A stretch of DNA of 64,000 bases from Actinomyces sp. UMB0138 (GTDB taxonomy: Bacteria > Bacillota > Negativicutes > Veillonellales > Veillonellaceae), in contig NZ_PKMC01000001.1 of the NCBI RefSeq assembly GCF_002849225.1, positions 359,932 to 423,931 of the forward strand, written 5' to 3'. Below, piece by piece: positions 8,867-19,008 of the stretch; positions within the stretch are counted from its first letter, which is position 1; every line of letters starts with the position of its first letter. A model generated the notes under the pieces. The model saw only the letters and a program-made list of their open reading frames with translations, was not told the DNA's origin and searched no databases. Position numbers and translations under genes: made by a program.

Positions 8867-10498
8867 ATGGCTGAACTTTCCATCGCTCCCGACAAGATTC
8901 GGGAAGCGCTGAACAGCTTTGTTGACAGCTACGAACCAACTCAGGCAGATACTGAAGAGGTCGGTCACGTCACGCAGACGGCTGATGGCATTGCACGCGT
9001 CGAAGGCCTACCTGGCACGATGGCAAACGAACTTCTTCGGTTTGAAGATGGCACCCTGGGTCTGGCAATGAACCTCGACGTCCGTGAAATCGGTTGTGTG
9101 GTTCTTGGCGACTTCGGTGGCATTGAAGAAGGTCAACAGGTCTTCCGCACCGGTGAGGTTCTCTCAGTCGGCGTAGGCGACGGCTACCTCGGCCGCGTCG
9201 TTGACCCGATGGGTGCTCCGATTGACGGACTAGGCGAGATCACCGACCTTGAAGGTCGCCGCGCCCTCGAATTGCAGGCACCGGGCGTGATGATGCGTAA
9301 GTCCGTGCACGAACCGCTACAGACTGGTCTGAAGGCAATTGACTCGATGATCCCGGTTGGCCGCGGCCAGCGTCAGCTAATCATCGGTGACCGGCAGACG
9401 GGTAAGACCGCGATCGCGATCGATACGATTTTGAACCAGCGCGAGAACTGGCTCAGTGGTGACCCGAAGAAGCAGGTACGTTGCATTTATGTAGCTATCG
9501 GGCAGAAGGGCTCTACCATTGCTTCTGTTCGTTCCACTCTGGAAGAGGCCGGTGCTCTGGAATACACGACTATCGTCGCCTCGCCCGCATCAGACCCGGC
9601 AGGTTTCAAGTACCTTGCCCCATACACCGGTTCGGCAATTGGCCAGCACTGGATGTACCAGGGCAAGCATGTGCTGATCGTATTTGATGACCTGTCGAAG
9701 CAGGCAGAAGCCTACCGTGCAGTCTCGCTTCTGCTGCGTCGTCCGCCGGGACGCGAAGCTTACCCTGGCGACGTGTTCTACTTGCACTCTCGTCTACTCG
9801 AACGTTGCGCCAAGCTCTCTGACGAACTCGGCGGCGGCTCGATGACCGGCCTGCCTTTGATCGAAACCAAGGCAAATGACGTCTCGGCATACATTCCGAC
9901 CAACGTAATTTCAATTACTGACGGGCAGATCTTCCTGCAATCCGATCTGTTCAACTCGAACCAGCGACCCGCTGTGGACGTGGGTATTTCGGTGTCCCGA
10001 GTAGGCGGTGACGCCCAGATCAAGGCCATGAAGAAGGTTGCCGGTACGCTGAAGCTTACGCTGGCGCAGTACCGTAGCCAGGCTGCTTTCGCTATGTTCG
10101 CTTCCGACCTCGACGAAGCTACTAGGCAGCAGCTGACCCGCGGCGAGCGGCTGATGGAATTGCTGAAGCAGCCCCAGTCAAGCCCGGTGAAGGTCGAAGA
10201 CCAGGTAGCAGTCATTTGGGCTGGTACCCACGGGTACCTAGACGATCTGCCAGTTTCCGCTGTCAAGGACTTCGAGGCAGGTCTGATCGACCATCTGCAT
10301 TCGCACTCGCAGGTGCTGCAGACGATCGCCGACACAGGCTTGCTAGAAGATGACACGGAAGCTTCGCTGAAGGATGCTGTCGAAGAATTCCACTCGACCT
10401 TTGCGGCAAACTTCGAGTCGGCCCACGTTGATGGTGCCGATAACAAAGTTGAAGCGGAACATACCGAAGAGCAGATTACGCGCGGAAAGCGGTCCTAA
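8867..10498 (+). CDS. atpA: F1Fo ATP synthase subunit alpha
   Basis: Non-catalytic nucleotide-binding subunit of the F1 hexamer, 543 residues. Walker A is GDRQTGKTA (near residue 175), and the alpha signature [14 protein letters not shown] is present. The start follows AGTAAGGATT. The C-terminus extends about 30 residues beyond E. coli alpha with an acidic tail, common in actinobacteria. The stop overlaps the atpG start (TAATG). Confidence 0.98.
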   Translation: MAELSIAPDKIREALNSFVDSYEPTQADTEEVGHVTQTADGIARVEGLPGTMANELLRFEDGTLGLAMNLDVREIGCVVLGDFGGIEEGQQVFRTGEVLSVGVGDGYLGRVVDPMGAPIDGLGEITDLEGRRALELQAPGVMMRKSVHEPLQTGLKAIDSMIPVGRGQRQLIIGDRQTGKTAIAIDTILNQRENWLSGDPKKQVRCIYVAIGQKGSTIASVRSTLEEAGALEYTTIVASPASDPAGFKYLAPYTGSAIGQHWMYQGKHVLIVFDDLSKQAEAYRAVSLLLRRPPGREAYPGDVFYLHSRLLERCAKLSDELGGGSMTGLPLIETKANDVSAYIPTNVISITDGQIFLQSDLFNSNQRPAVDVGISVSRVGGDAQIKAMKKVAGTLKLTLAQYRSQAAFAMFASDLDEATRQQLTRGERLMELLKQPQSSPVKVEDQVAVIWAGTHGYLDDLPVSAVKDFEAGLIDHLHSHSQVLQTIADTGLLEDDTEASLKDAVEEFHSTFAANFESAHVDGADNKVEAEHTEEQITRGKRS

Positions 10499-11424
10499 TG
10501 GGCGGCAAGCAACGCGTATATAAGCACAAGATTAACTCCACGGCTACACTCAAGAAGGTGTTCCGCGCCATGGAGTTGATCGCTGCTTCTCGTATTGGCA
10601 AAGCGCGCCAGGCTGCTGACGAAGCGGAACCGTTCTCGCGTGCGGTGACCAAGGCAGTCATGGCAGTGTCGGTACACTCGGACATGGATCACCCGCTCAC
10701 GCGGCCACGTACCGATACCAATAGGGTTGCAGTAATTGCTATTACCTCTGATCGCGGTATGGCGGGCGCATATTCGGCAAATATTTTGCGCGAAACTGAA
10801 AAGCTGCTGAAGAAGTTGCAGGAAGAAGGCAAAGAGCCGGTCCTGTACACCTCTGGTAGGCGGGCGCAGTCATACTTCCGCTTCCGGGAACGGGCTATTG
10901 AGAAGTCGTGGACCGGTGTTTCGGACAACCCCGATGAAGAAACGATCACCGATATTGCGAAGACCCTGCAGCAGGCTTTCCTAGCCAGCCCCGAAGAGGG
11001 CGGAGTGGGCGAGGTCTACATGGTCTTCACGCGTTTCAAGTCGATGGTTTCGCAGGTTCCCGAGGTGCGCAAGATGCTGCCGCTGAAGGTTGTTGATTCC
11101 GAAGAAGTCATCGATCTGGATGCCGAAAAAATGTGGAACAAGTACTCCGAGGGCGACGCAATGCCCCTGTACGAGTTTGAGCCTTCCGCCGATGCGCTCT
11201 TGGATTACGTGCTGCCCATGTACGTGGGCGTGCGAATCCGCCACGCGCTCTTGCAGTCGGCTGCTTCCGAATTGGCTTCCAGGCAGACAGCAATGCACAC
11301 TGCCTCGGATAACGCGGAAGAGCTGATCAACGACTACACTCGTCTGGCTAACGCCGCAAGGCAAACCGAAATCACTCAAGAGATTACCGAAATCGTGTCC
11401 GGTGCCGACGCACTGGCAAGTTAG
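10498..11424 (+). CDS. atpG: F1Fo ATP synthase subunit gamma
   Basis: Central rotor shaft, 308 residues. N-terminal helix with the conserved KITKAMELIA-like segment (KKVFRAMELIAASRIGKA) and C-terminal helix with ASEL-type motif (SAASELASRQTAMHTASDNAEELI). It begins in the atpA stop codon (TAATG) and is followed by atpD after 15 nt containing a GAGGGAA ribosome-binding site. Confidence 0.97.
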   Translation: MGGKQRVYKHKINSTATLKKVFRAMELIAASRIGKARQAADEAEPFSRAVTKAVMAVSVHSDMDHPLTRPRTDTNRVAVIAITSDRGMAGAYSANILRETEKLLKKLQEEGKEPVLYTSGRRAQSYFRFRERAIEKSWTGVSDNPDEETITDIAKTLQQAFLASPEEGGVGEVYMVFTRFKSMVSQVPEVRKMLPLKVVDSEEVIDLDAEKMWNKYSEGDAMPLYEFEPSADALLDYVLPMYVGVRIRHALLQSAASELASRQTAMHTASDNAEELINDYTRLANAARQTEITQEITEIVSGADALAS

Positions 11425-12891
<1,467 letters not shown>

Positions 12892-13146
12892 ATGTTAGAC
12901 GTAAACGTGGTATCGCGCACAGAATCCATCTGGTCTGGCACTGCCAGCCTCGTGGCGGCTCCCTCTATTGACGGCGAGATTGGCATCTTGCCGGGTAGGC
13001 AGCCCCTACTGGCAGCAATGGCCAGAGGCACTGTGCGGGTGAAAAATGGCGATTCACTAGTCAAAGAAGTAAAGGTTCTTCGCGGATTGATCTCGGTCGA
13101 TTCCGACATGGTAACCATACTTATAGACGAACTGGATAAGAACTAG
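12892..13146 (+). CDS. atpC: F1Fo ATP synthase subunit epsilon, short form
   Basis: Epsilon subunit beta-sandwich domain of the central stalk, 84 residues. Family features are the N-terminal LDVNVVSRTESIWSG strand, GEIGILPGRQPLLAAM and the final DSDMVTILID strand. It ends where the two C-terminal inhibitory helices of E. coli or Bacillus epsilon (about 45 more residues) would start, so auto-inhibition by the epsilon C-terminal domain should be absent. Short forms occur in some actinobacteria. It is last in the atp operon. Confidence 0.92.
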   Translation: MLDVNVVSRTESIWSGTASLVAAPSIDGEIGILPGRQPLLAAMARGTVRVKNGDSLVKEVKVLRGLISVDSDMVTILIDELDKN

Positions 13147-13169
13147 CTAAAACAGCTAACATATAGTGC

Positions 13170-13586
13170 ATGACGACTACTAATGCACTGACCATCGTTC
13201 TGGCAGTTATTGCCTGTATTGGTCTGATTATTGTTGTCGTCGTTGGACTTTATGCGTTCCGCATGCGCCGCGTTATGCATGCCGCATCATTCGATTGCGA
13301 TTACCGGCCGGACATCACCTCGGGGTGGACGGCCGGTTTCGCTGTCTATGAGCGCGATTCGCTGGATTGGTATCGCCTGGTGTCGTTCCGTCACCGCCCT
13401 GATCTATCGTGGGGGCGCAGGACAATGACGCTCGAGCGACCCGTTCGAATCGGGAAACGCGATGACAAAGAAGTATTTTTGACGAATGTGCGCGCCGACG
13501 GACACAAATTCGATTTGGCTATGGACCGAGACGATCTGAACGGCCTGGTCTCCTGGTCAGAGGCTGCACCACCACGCGCACAGTAG
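13170..13586 (+). CDS. DUF2550 membrane-anchored protein
   Basis: A 138-residue protein with an N-terminal membrane helix (about 8-31) and a small soluble domain containing [24 protein letters not shown] and a Trp/Arg-rich patch. Size, topology and position between atpC and nucS match the DUF2550 family (mycobacterial Rv1312 type). Function is unknown. No strong ribosome-binding site precedes the ATG, and the transcript may continue from the atp operon 23 bp upstream. Confidence 0.8.
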   Translation: MTTTNALTIVLAVIACIGLIIVVVVGLYAFRMRRVMHAASFDCDYRPDITSGWTAGFAVYERDSLDWYRLVSFRHRPDLSWGRRTMTLERPVRIGKRDDKEVFLTNVRADGHKFDLAMDRDDLNGLVSWSEAAPPRAQ

Positions 13587-13593
13587 GGAATTC

Positions 13594-14292
13594 ATGCGAC
13601 TCGTTGTTGCGACATGTTCTGTCGAATATTCAGGGCGTCTTGACGCCCACCTGCCCATGGCAATCCGGCTCTTGATGATCAAGGCCGACGGCTCTGTGCT
13701 TGTCCACTCTGACGGCGGCTCCTACAAGCCGCTCAATTGGATGGCTGCTCCCTGCACCCTTCGCGAGATAGAGCCCGACCAGAGCGAACGGGAAGCTGGC
13801 ATCACCAAGGTTTGGGATGTGCGGGCCAAAAAGAGCGACGACAAGCTGAAAGTGCGCATCGGGGAAGTACTGCACGACCTCGAAGAAACCTTCGGCATTG
13901 ATCCTGGTCTTACCAAGGATGGCGTAGAAGCCCATCTGCAGGAACTGCTGGCGGAGCAGGTGCCGCAGATCCTCGGCGAAAGGTGGCGGCTGGTGCGCAG
14001 AGAATACCCGACCGCAATCGGACCGGTTGACCTGATGGTCCGCGATCCCGAAGGAAATGCGTGGGCGATCGAAGTAAAACGTGTGGGCGGTATGGACGGG
14101 GTAGAACAGCTTACCCGATACCTGGAATTGCTCGGAAGAGACCCCAAATTTGCTGGAATTAAGGGAATTTTTGCTGCCCAGCAAATCCGCCCACAGGCCA
14201 AGGTATTGGCCGAGGACCGCGGTATTACCACAATGCTGTTAGATTATGCAGCCATGCGGGGAACCGACGACGTGGAAGCAAGATTGTTCTAG
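13594..14292 (+). CDS. nucS: Mismatch-specific endonuclease NucS (EndoMS)
   Basis: Cleaves both strands at certain mismatches, providing the non-canonical mismatch repair of actinobacteria that lack MutS/MutL. The 232-residue protein has an N-terminal DNA-binding/dimerisation domain and a C-terminal RecB-like nuclease with catalytic Asp146 (GPVDLMVRD), Glu160 and Lys162 (AIEVKR). The extreme C-terminus EARLF resembles a beta-clamp-binding tail, as described for NucS in related bacteria. It begins 7 nt after the DUF2550 gene. Confidence 0.95.
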   Translation: MRLVVATCSVEYSGRLDAHLPMAIRLLMIKADGSVLVHSDGGSYKPLNWMAAPCTLREIEPDQSEREAGITKVWDVRAKKSDDKLKVRIGEVLHDLEETFGIDPGLTKDGVEAHLQELLAEQVPQILGERWRLVRREYPTAIGPVDLMVRDPEGNAWAIEVKRVGGMDGVEQLTRYLELLGRDPKFAGIKGIFAAQQIRPQAKVLAEDRGITTMLLDYAAMRGTDDVEARLF

Positions 14293-14302
14293 AAGGGAAG
14301 AA

Positions 14303-15478
14303 ATGTTTGCCGTCGAGGGAAAAGTTGTAACGGAGCAACAAGTAATTGCGAACGGAGTAGTCGCGATAGAGGGCGAGACGATTTCCTGGGTGGGGCCCGC
14401 AGCCGAATTCACCGGCAAGATTACTACCCACTCTGACTACATTTTGCCGGGCCTAGTTGACGTGCACTGCCACGGGGGAGGGGGCGCATCCTTCCCGGAC
14501 GCCCTCGATGCTTCGGATGCGAAACGGGCGGCGGCAGAACATCTGCGCCACGGCACTACTACCATGGTGGGGTCGCTGGTAACACAGGACGAACCGGTTC
14601 TGCTAAAACAGGCCGAGCTGCTTGCGCAACTGTGCGAAGAGGGGATGCTTGCAGGCATCCATTTTGAAGGTCCTTTCGTGTCTGCAGGACACTGCGGCGC
14701 GCAGGATCCTCGCTATATTCGCGAGCCCGACACTGACTTTGTAAACGGACTCCTGGCCGCCTGCAATGGGTGGGCTCGAACCATGACGATCGCGCCGGAA
14801 AAGCCGGGTGTTTTGGGCGAGGACGGGATTGCCGCGGCACTGATAGCCGGGGGTGTGATTCCGTCTTACGGGCATACTGATGCTTCCTCCGAAGAATTCC
14901 GCGAGGCGGTAGAACAGACTGCTCAGATGATGTCTGGCGGGAATGCCCGCTGCAACGTTCCTACGGCTACCCACCTGTTTAACGGAATGGCTCCTATGCA
15001 CCATCGGGAACCGGGACCTGTCCCGGAGGCATTAGCGGCCGCGCGGCGGGGGAGACTGATCGTAGAGGTGATCTGCGATGGAGTGCACGTATCGCCCTCG
15101 TTGGTGCGGAACGTTTATGAGCTTGTCGGACGCGAAGCAATCACTTTCGTTACCGACTCCATGGCTGCTGCAGGCATGGAAGACGGGCACTACCGGCTCG
15201 GCCCGCAAGAGGTGGACGTGCGGGACGGGAAAGCATTCTTGGCCGGCGGCACCTCTTTGGCCGGCGGCACCTCTCACCTGCTGGGCTGTGTAAAGATCGC
15301 GGTTACGGCTGGAATCCCGCTGCTCGACGCCGTCTACTGTGCGGCCACCTCCGGTGCGAAGGTGCTGGGAATGAAGCACGTGGGAAGCATAGAAGTGGGC
15401 AAGCAAGCAGATCTAGTCCTGGCGGATACCAACTTGTCAGCAAGAACCGTGATCAAGGCAGGCCGGCAACTAGACTAG
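14303..15478 (+). CDS. nagA: N-acetylglucosamine-6-phosphate deacetylase
   Basis: Amidohydrolase that converts GlcNAc-6-P to GlcN-6-P in amino-sugar recycling and peptidoglycan turnover. Motifs: metal-binding GLVDVHCHGGGG, the Glu ligand in GIHFEGPFVS, SYGHTDAS, ATHLFNGMAPMHHREPG and the catalytic Asp in VTDSMAAAGM. The start is taken at ATG 14303, with GAAGGGAAG upstream, rather than at 14246 inside nucS; this gives 391 residues. A direct 18-bp in-frame duplication makes LAGGTSLAGGTS where the family has a single LAGS/GS-type motif. No nagB, NAG transporter or regulator lies beside it. Confidence 0.93.
   Translation: MFAVEGKVVTEQQVIANGVVAIEGETISWVGPAAEFTGKITTHSDYILPGLVDVHCHGGGGASFPDALDASDAKRAAAEHLRHGTTTMVGSLVTQDEPVLLKQAELLAQLCEEGMLAGIHFEGPFVSAGHCGAQDPRYIREPDTDFVNGLLAACNGWARTMTIAPEKPGVLGEDGIAAALIAGGVIPSYGHTDASSEEFREAVEQTAQMMSGGNARCNVPTATHLFNGMAPMHHREPGPVPEALAAARRGRLIVEVICDGVHVSPSLVRNVYELVGREAITFVTDSMAAAGMEDGHYRLGPQEVDVRDGKAFLAGGTSLAGGTSHLLGCVKIAVTAGIPLLDAVYCAATSGAKVLGMKHVGSIEVGKQADLVLADTNLSARTVIKAGRQLD
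15239..15274 (+). repeat. 18-bp tandem duplication inside nagA
   Basis: TTGGCCGGCGGCACCTCT occurs twice head-to-tail (15239-15256 and 15257-15274). It is in frame and adds six residues, repeating LAGGTS. The copies are identical, which suggests recent slippage or strong constraint. Confidence 0.95.
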
Positions 15479-15482
15479 TGTC

Positions 15483-16247
15483 ATGAGCGCTATTCATACC
15501 TATGGCGAGGCGCGCGAGGGCGCTCTCGTCCTACTGCCGCCGTTTCCTTTTGATTCCCGCCTGTGGGAGGCAGTCGCCTCCCAGCTTGAAGGGTTGCCCG
15601 TGGTAACGGTTGACCCACCGGGGTTTAGTGGAGATCAGGTGCCGGTCACCCCCTCCCTGGAAGCCTATGCTTCTTCGGTGGTAGACAAGCTGCGCGGTGA
15701 AGGCATTAGAAGAGTCTTGGTAGCCGGCTGCTCGATGGGCGGCTACACAGCGCTCACTATGCTGGAACGGTACCCTAAAATGGTGGCTGCAATCGGGCTG
15801 TTCGGTACCCATGCCGGCCCCGACAGCGCTGCCGCTAGAGCTGGACGCACAGAAGCTGCGGTAAGAGCGCTAGCAGGATCAGATATGCCGGCCCGTGCCG
15901 AAGGCACACGGGACCTGTTAGGCGCCTCCTCCAGGAAGGACGAGGAGCTCGTGCACATAATTCGCTCCTGGGCATCGGAGGCTCCCGCAGAGGCCGTGGC
16001 ATGGTGCCAGCGGGCAATGGCCGGTAGGCCGGGAAGACTACACGTATTACAGAGGGCGAACATCCCAGGCATCGTAGTTCGTGGGATTGAAGACCCCGTC
16101 ACGAGCCCCGAGCAGGCGACAGCCATGGCCGAGGCACTGCAAACTCAGGTTATAGAAGTGCCCAGGTGCGGGCACTTGGTGCCTATCGAGGCTCCGAGTA
16201 TTGTGGCCCGCCACCTGGGCGATCTATATAAGCACGTATTCGGTTAG
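15483..16247 (+). CDS. Alpha/beta hydrolase
   Basis: A 254-residue alpha/beta-hydrolase fold protein. Visible elements are the oxyanion region LLPPFPFDSRLWE, nucleophile Ser in GCSMGGY, the acidic residue in GIEDPVTSPEQ and the catalytic His in CGHLVPIEAP. The substrate cannot be told; similarity is to general esterases and haloperoxidase-like or 3-oxoadipate enol-lactonase-like hydrolases. It starts 5 bp after nagA, probably in the same transcript. Its TAG overlaps the TAA of the convergent coiled-coil gene. Confidence 0.8.
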   Translation: MSAIHTYGEAREGALVLLPPFPFDSRLWEAVASQLEGLPVVTVDPPGFSGDQVPVTPSLEAYASSVVDKLRGEGIRRVLVAGCSMGGYTALTMLERYPKMVAAIGLFGTHAGPDSAAARAGRTEAAVRALAGSDMPARAEGTRDLLGASSRKDEELVHIIRSWASEAPAEAVAWCQRAMAGRPGRLHVLQRANIPGIVVRGIEDPVTSPEQATAMAEALQTQVIEVPRCGHLVPIEAPSIVARHLGDLYKHVFG

Positions 16248-17560
16248 TCCTGAGAAGCCGACGGCAGATCTGCAGCGCTCGCTTCGCCCTCGTCTAGGGC
16301 GAGCGGGCGTTCCTGCATGGGGGTAATTCCCTCTAGTGCAGAAGCGGTCTCGGTAGTTAGCAGGCCACGTAGCTCCTCCAGGTAGGCGGCAACCGAGTTG
16401 CGCTGCTGGGTGAGCTTTTCGACCGTCCGCTGAGCGGAGGCTCGTTCGGACTGGGCCTCGACACGTGCAGACTCGCGCAGCTGCTCGGCTTCGGCCTCGG
16501 CTGCCGCAATAATCGACTCAGCGGAACGGCGAGCCTCTTCCTGACGACGGCGAACCACCGCGTCGGTGTCGGTGAGCAACCGTTCGGCTCGCTGCAGGGT
16601 GTCACCTAGATGCTTTTCCGCCTCGGCAACCTGGGCCTTGGCAGCGGCAACCATCTGAGAGGTTTCGTCATATGCCTGCTGGTGGGCGGCAGCGTCAGCT
16701 TCCTTGGCCTCGGCACGAGCCTGGGCGATCTCGGTGTCCGCCTCCTGCCTGTTCTGCTCGATCTGGTTGCGCAGGTTTTCTGCTTCGACGCGGGCTTCGC
16801 GCAAGAGGGCGTCGGCCTCGTTCTTCGCGTCGGTTAGTAGACGTTCGGCCTCGAGTTTGGCCGCCTCCCGTGCCTGGTTAGTCTCCGAAAGAGCAGAATC
16901 GCGCAGCGACTGGGCTTCGGTAGAAGCATCGTTGCGCATCTGCGAAGATTCCTGTTCGGCCTTCACGCGCATCTCGACATAATCTTTTTCAGCCTGGGCC
17001 CGCTGCAATTCGGTCTCGCGCTGGGTAGTGGCGCGCAGATCGGCAATTTCAGTGTTCACCTCAGCGCGCAGGGAAGAGGCTTCACGCTCTGCAGCAGCAA
17101 CGAGCTCATCTGCGCGGTGCTGAGCATTGGTCAGTACGGTTTCGGCCTCAGTTGCCGCACGAGTAGTGCGCTCTTCAGCTTCGCGACGAGCCTCAGAAAG
17201 CATTCCCGCTGCTTCGGCTTCCGCCCTCTGAGTCATTCGGGAAGTGTTGTCGCGAGTCTTCTGTAGAAGTGCCTCGGCGTCCGCATTAGCCTTACCGACA
17301 ATGGCGGTGGACTGCTCCTCGGCCGAGCGAAGAAGCTGCTCAATACGTGCGCCCACGCCCTCGTACGAACCGCGATCGATGTCACGCACCTGCGCTTTAG
17401 CATCGGAGAGCTGTTCGGACAGATCCTCGCTTCGGGCCTCAGCTGCTGCGAGTCGTTCACGCAGTTCAGACAGTTCTGCGTTCAGGTTCTGTAACTGCGT
17501 ATCCACTTGCACGCGGTCATAGCCACGCATCACAATTGGAAAATCAGTCTGCTCTTCCAC
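16244..17560 (-). CDS. DivIVA-like long coiled-coil protein
   Basis: A 438-residue protein. The N-terminus FPIVMRGYDRVQVDTQLQNLN matches the DivIVA N-terminal motif (F..v.RGYDr.eVD..l), which in DivIVA/Wag31 binds curved membrane at poles and septa. The remainder is almost entirely heptad-like Ala/Glu/Arg/Gln coiled coil (about 30-400) ending in a short acidic tail. GTG at 17560 is chosen because GAGGAGG sits just upstream; an ATG further upstream (17611) has no such site. The size exceeds typical Wag31 (about 260), so a scaffold or growth/septation role is likely but it may not be the main DivIVA. It is read against the genes on both sides. Confidence 0.7.
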   Translation of the reverse strand: MEEQTDFPIVMRGYDRVQVDTQLQNLNAELSELRERLAAAEARSEDLSEQLSDAKAQVRDIDRGSYEGVGARIEQLLRSAEEQSTAIVGKANADAEALLQKTRDNTSRMTQRAEAEAAGMLSEARREAEERTTRAATEAETVLTNAQHRADELVAAAEREASSLRAEVNTEIADLRATTQRETELQRAQAEKDYVEMRVKAEQESSQMRNDASTEAQSLRDSALSETNQAREAAKLEAERLLTDAKNEADALLREARVEAENLRNQIEQNRQEADTEIAQARAEAKEADAAAHQQAYDETSQMVAAAKAQVAEAEKHLGDTLQRAERLLTDTDAVVRRRQEEARRSAESIIAAAEAEAEQLRESARVEAQSERASAQRTVEKLTQQRNSVAAYLEELRGLLTTETASALEGITPMQERPLALDEGEASAADLPSASQD

Positions 17561-17922
17561 GTGTTCCTCCTCGCGCGTGCCGCGCGTAAGCGCCCGGGGG
17601 CATCCATACAAAAATCGTTCCTATTGTCGCACCATTTTCCTATTTCGACCAAGTTCCACGCCGAAGGTTCGCCCATACATGTTCGGTTGCATGATTTGCT
17701 CCGAAGTAGAGGACGAAGAAAAGCAGTCGGCAGTGATGGCCGGTTCTCCCAAGGGCCAACATGACAAACCTGCGCGCTCGAGGCCGCGGTCTTGCCTTCG
17801 CCGGAGCAAAAGGGCCTTATTTGTGCCAAAAGGCAGGGTAGATAGTACGGATTGGCCAAAAGAACGTATTCTTAAACGTAAGACTGTCAAATGTGCCGAA
17901 AAGGTGCTGAAAGAGGGGAACC
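17561..17922. other. Divergent intergenic region (362 bp)
   Basis: This is the only gene-free stretch longer than 300 bp, between the divergent DivIVA-like gene and the membrane-protein operon. It probably holds promoters for both. On the minus strand TTGGTC-18-GACAAT is a weak candidate for the DivIVA-like gene. On the plus strand TTTGTG-17-TAGTAC is a weak candidate for the operon. Open frames here look like chance frames, without ribosome-binding sites or recognisable protein content. No RNA gene or repeat is evident. Confidence 0.5.
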
Positions 17923-19005
17923 GTGCTAGCAATTCTTCGCCGGAACATCATCGCACTCATCTTGGGCGTAATAGGGCTGTGCCTGATCCTTGCCGGTATT
18001 GCCAGCGCTACCATTTGGAAGCCAAGTCCCACGGTTGCAGCAACAACTACAGTGCAGAAGTTGGGCGTCACCCGCCCCGGGGTGCTTGAGCTGATCGCTA
18101 AGGACGTCCATATTCAAGCGAGCACTTCGAAAGGAGCAGTTGCCATAATGGTCGGCCGCTCCCGCGACGTGAATGCGTGGGTAGGGCAGTCCGGCTACAC
18201 CGAAATCAACGGCCTGAAGACCTTTACTGCCCTAGACACCAAAGAGGTAAAAGGCAAGAACGTCGACCTACCTGATCCCACCAACTCTGACATGTGGGTG
18301 CAACAGGAAGCCAAGAACGGCAAAGCACAGATGAAGTGGCAGAACAAGGAAGGATCCTGGTCCGCCCTCATCTACTCTCCTGAAGCTCCTGCCAAGGTAC
18401 AGCTGACATGGCATAGGACTGTTACTACCCCGTGGCTGTGGCCGCTAGTTGGCGCCGGGATAGTGTTCCTTCTGCTAGCTGCGCTCGCGGCAGTGCTTGC
18501 GTTGCGTTCGTTCCGCAAGCGTTCTGGCACGGGGAAGAACGAACCTAAGACAGATACCGTTTCTATCAATGTTGGTTCGCGAAAGATTGAGGCTCCGGGT
18601 AGGAAGGCGTTGCGGCAGGCCCGCGAACGCGGTGAGTCAGAGATAGTTGTGGACGGGGTGTCCTTCCCGACCGGACTGATTCCCGTTGTTTCCAAGAAGG
18701 AAGATTCTGCCGAAGAGGACGCAGCTGAAACCCAGGCGCAGGATCAGGCTGACCAAAAGGAAGAAGCCGATAGTCCCGAATCCCAGTTGAAAGAAGCGGA
18801 GCAACCTGAGCTGACCCCCGAAGCAGAAGAAGCGGAACCGGTAGCTACTCCGGAGGCCGAGACAAAAGATAATGAGGCCACCGCAGAGGGACACAATCCA
18901 GAAGAGGAACTAGCAGTTCCCGTGGTCGAGCTACCAAAAAAGTCCGGCTCAAGCAGAATCGATCTGAGTAAGTTTAATTTCAAGAAGAATAAGAAGGAGC
19001 AGTAA
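17923..19005 (+). CDS. Two-helix membrane protein with acidic cytosolic tail, unknown function
   Basis: A 360-residue protein I do not recognise. TM1 spans about residues 9-31; an extracytoplasmic domain of about 135 residues follows (Trp- and Lys-rich, WVQQEAKNGKAQMKWQNKEGSW), then TM2 (about 170-192). The cytosolic part has a basic segment, then a long Glu/Ala/Gln-rich acidic stretch (about 245-330) and a basic end. The GTG start has AAAGAGGGG upstream. The next gene begins 3 nt after its stop, so it is co-transcribed with a lipoprotein. The context suggests an envelope role, but no function can be assigned. Confidence 0.75.
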   Translation: MLAILRRNIIALILGVIGLCLILAGIASATIWKPSPTVAATTTVQKLGVTRPGVLELIAKDVHIQASTSKGAVAIMVGRSRDVNAWVGQSGYTEINGLKTFTALDTKEVKGKNVDLPDPTNSDMWVQQEAKNGKAQMKWQNKEGSWSALIYSPEAPAKVQLTWHRTVTTPWLWPLVGAGIVFLLLAALAAVLALRSFRKRSGTGKNEPKTDTVSINVGSRKIEAPGRKALRQARERGESEIVVDGVSFPTGLIPVVSKKEDSAEEDAAETQAQDQADQKEEADSPESQLKEAEQPELTPEAEEAEPVATPEAETKDNEATAEGHNPEEELAVPVVELPKKSGSSRIDLSKFNFKKNKKEQ

Positions 19006-19008
19006 ATA

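Noticed and set aside
17577..18089. Plus-strand frame of 170 codons upstream of and overlapping the two-helix membrane gene
   Set aside because: It overlaps the start of a gene with a clear membrane topology in another frame, has no ribosome-binding site, and its composition looks random.
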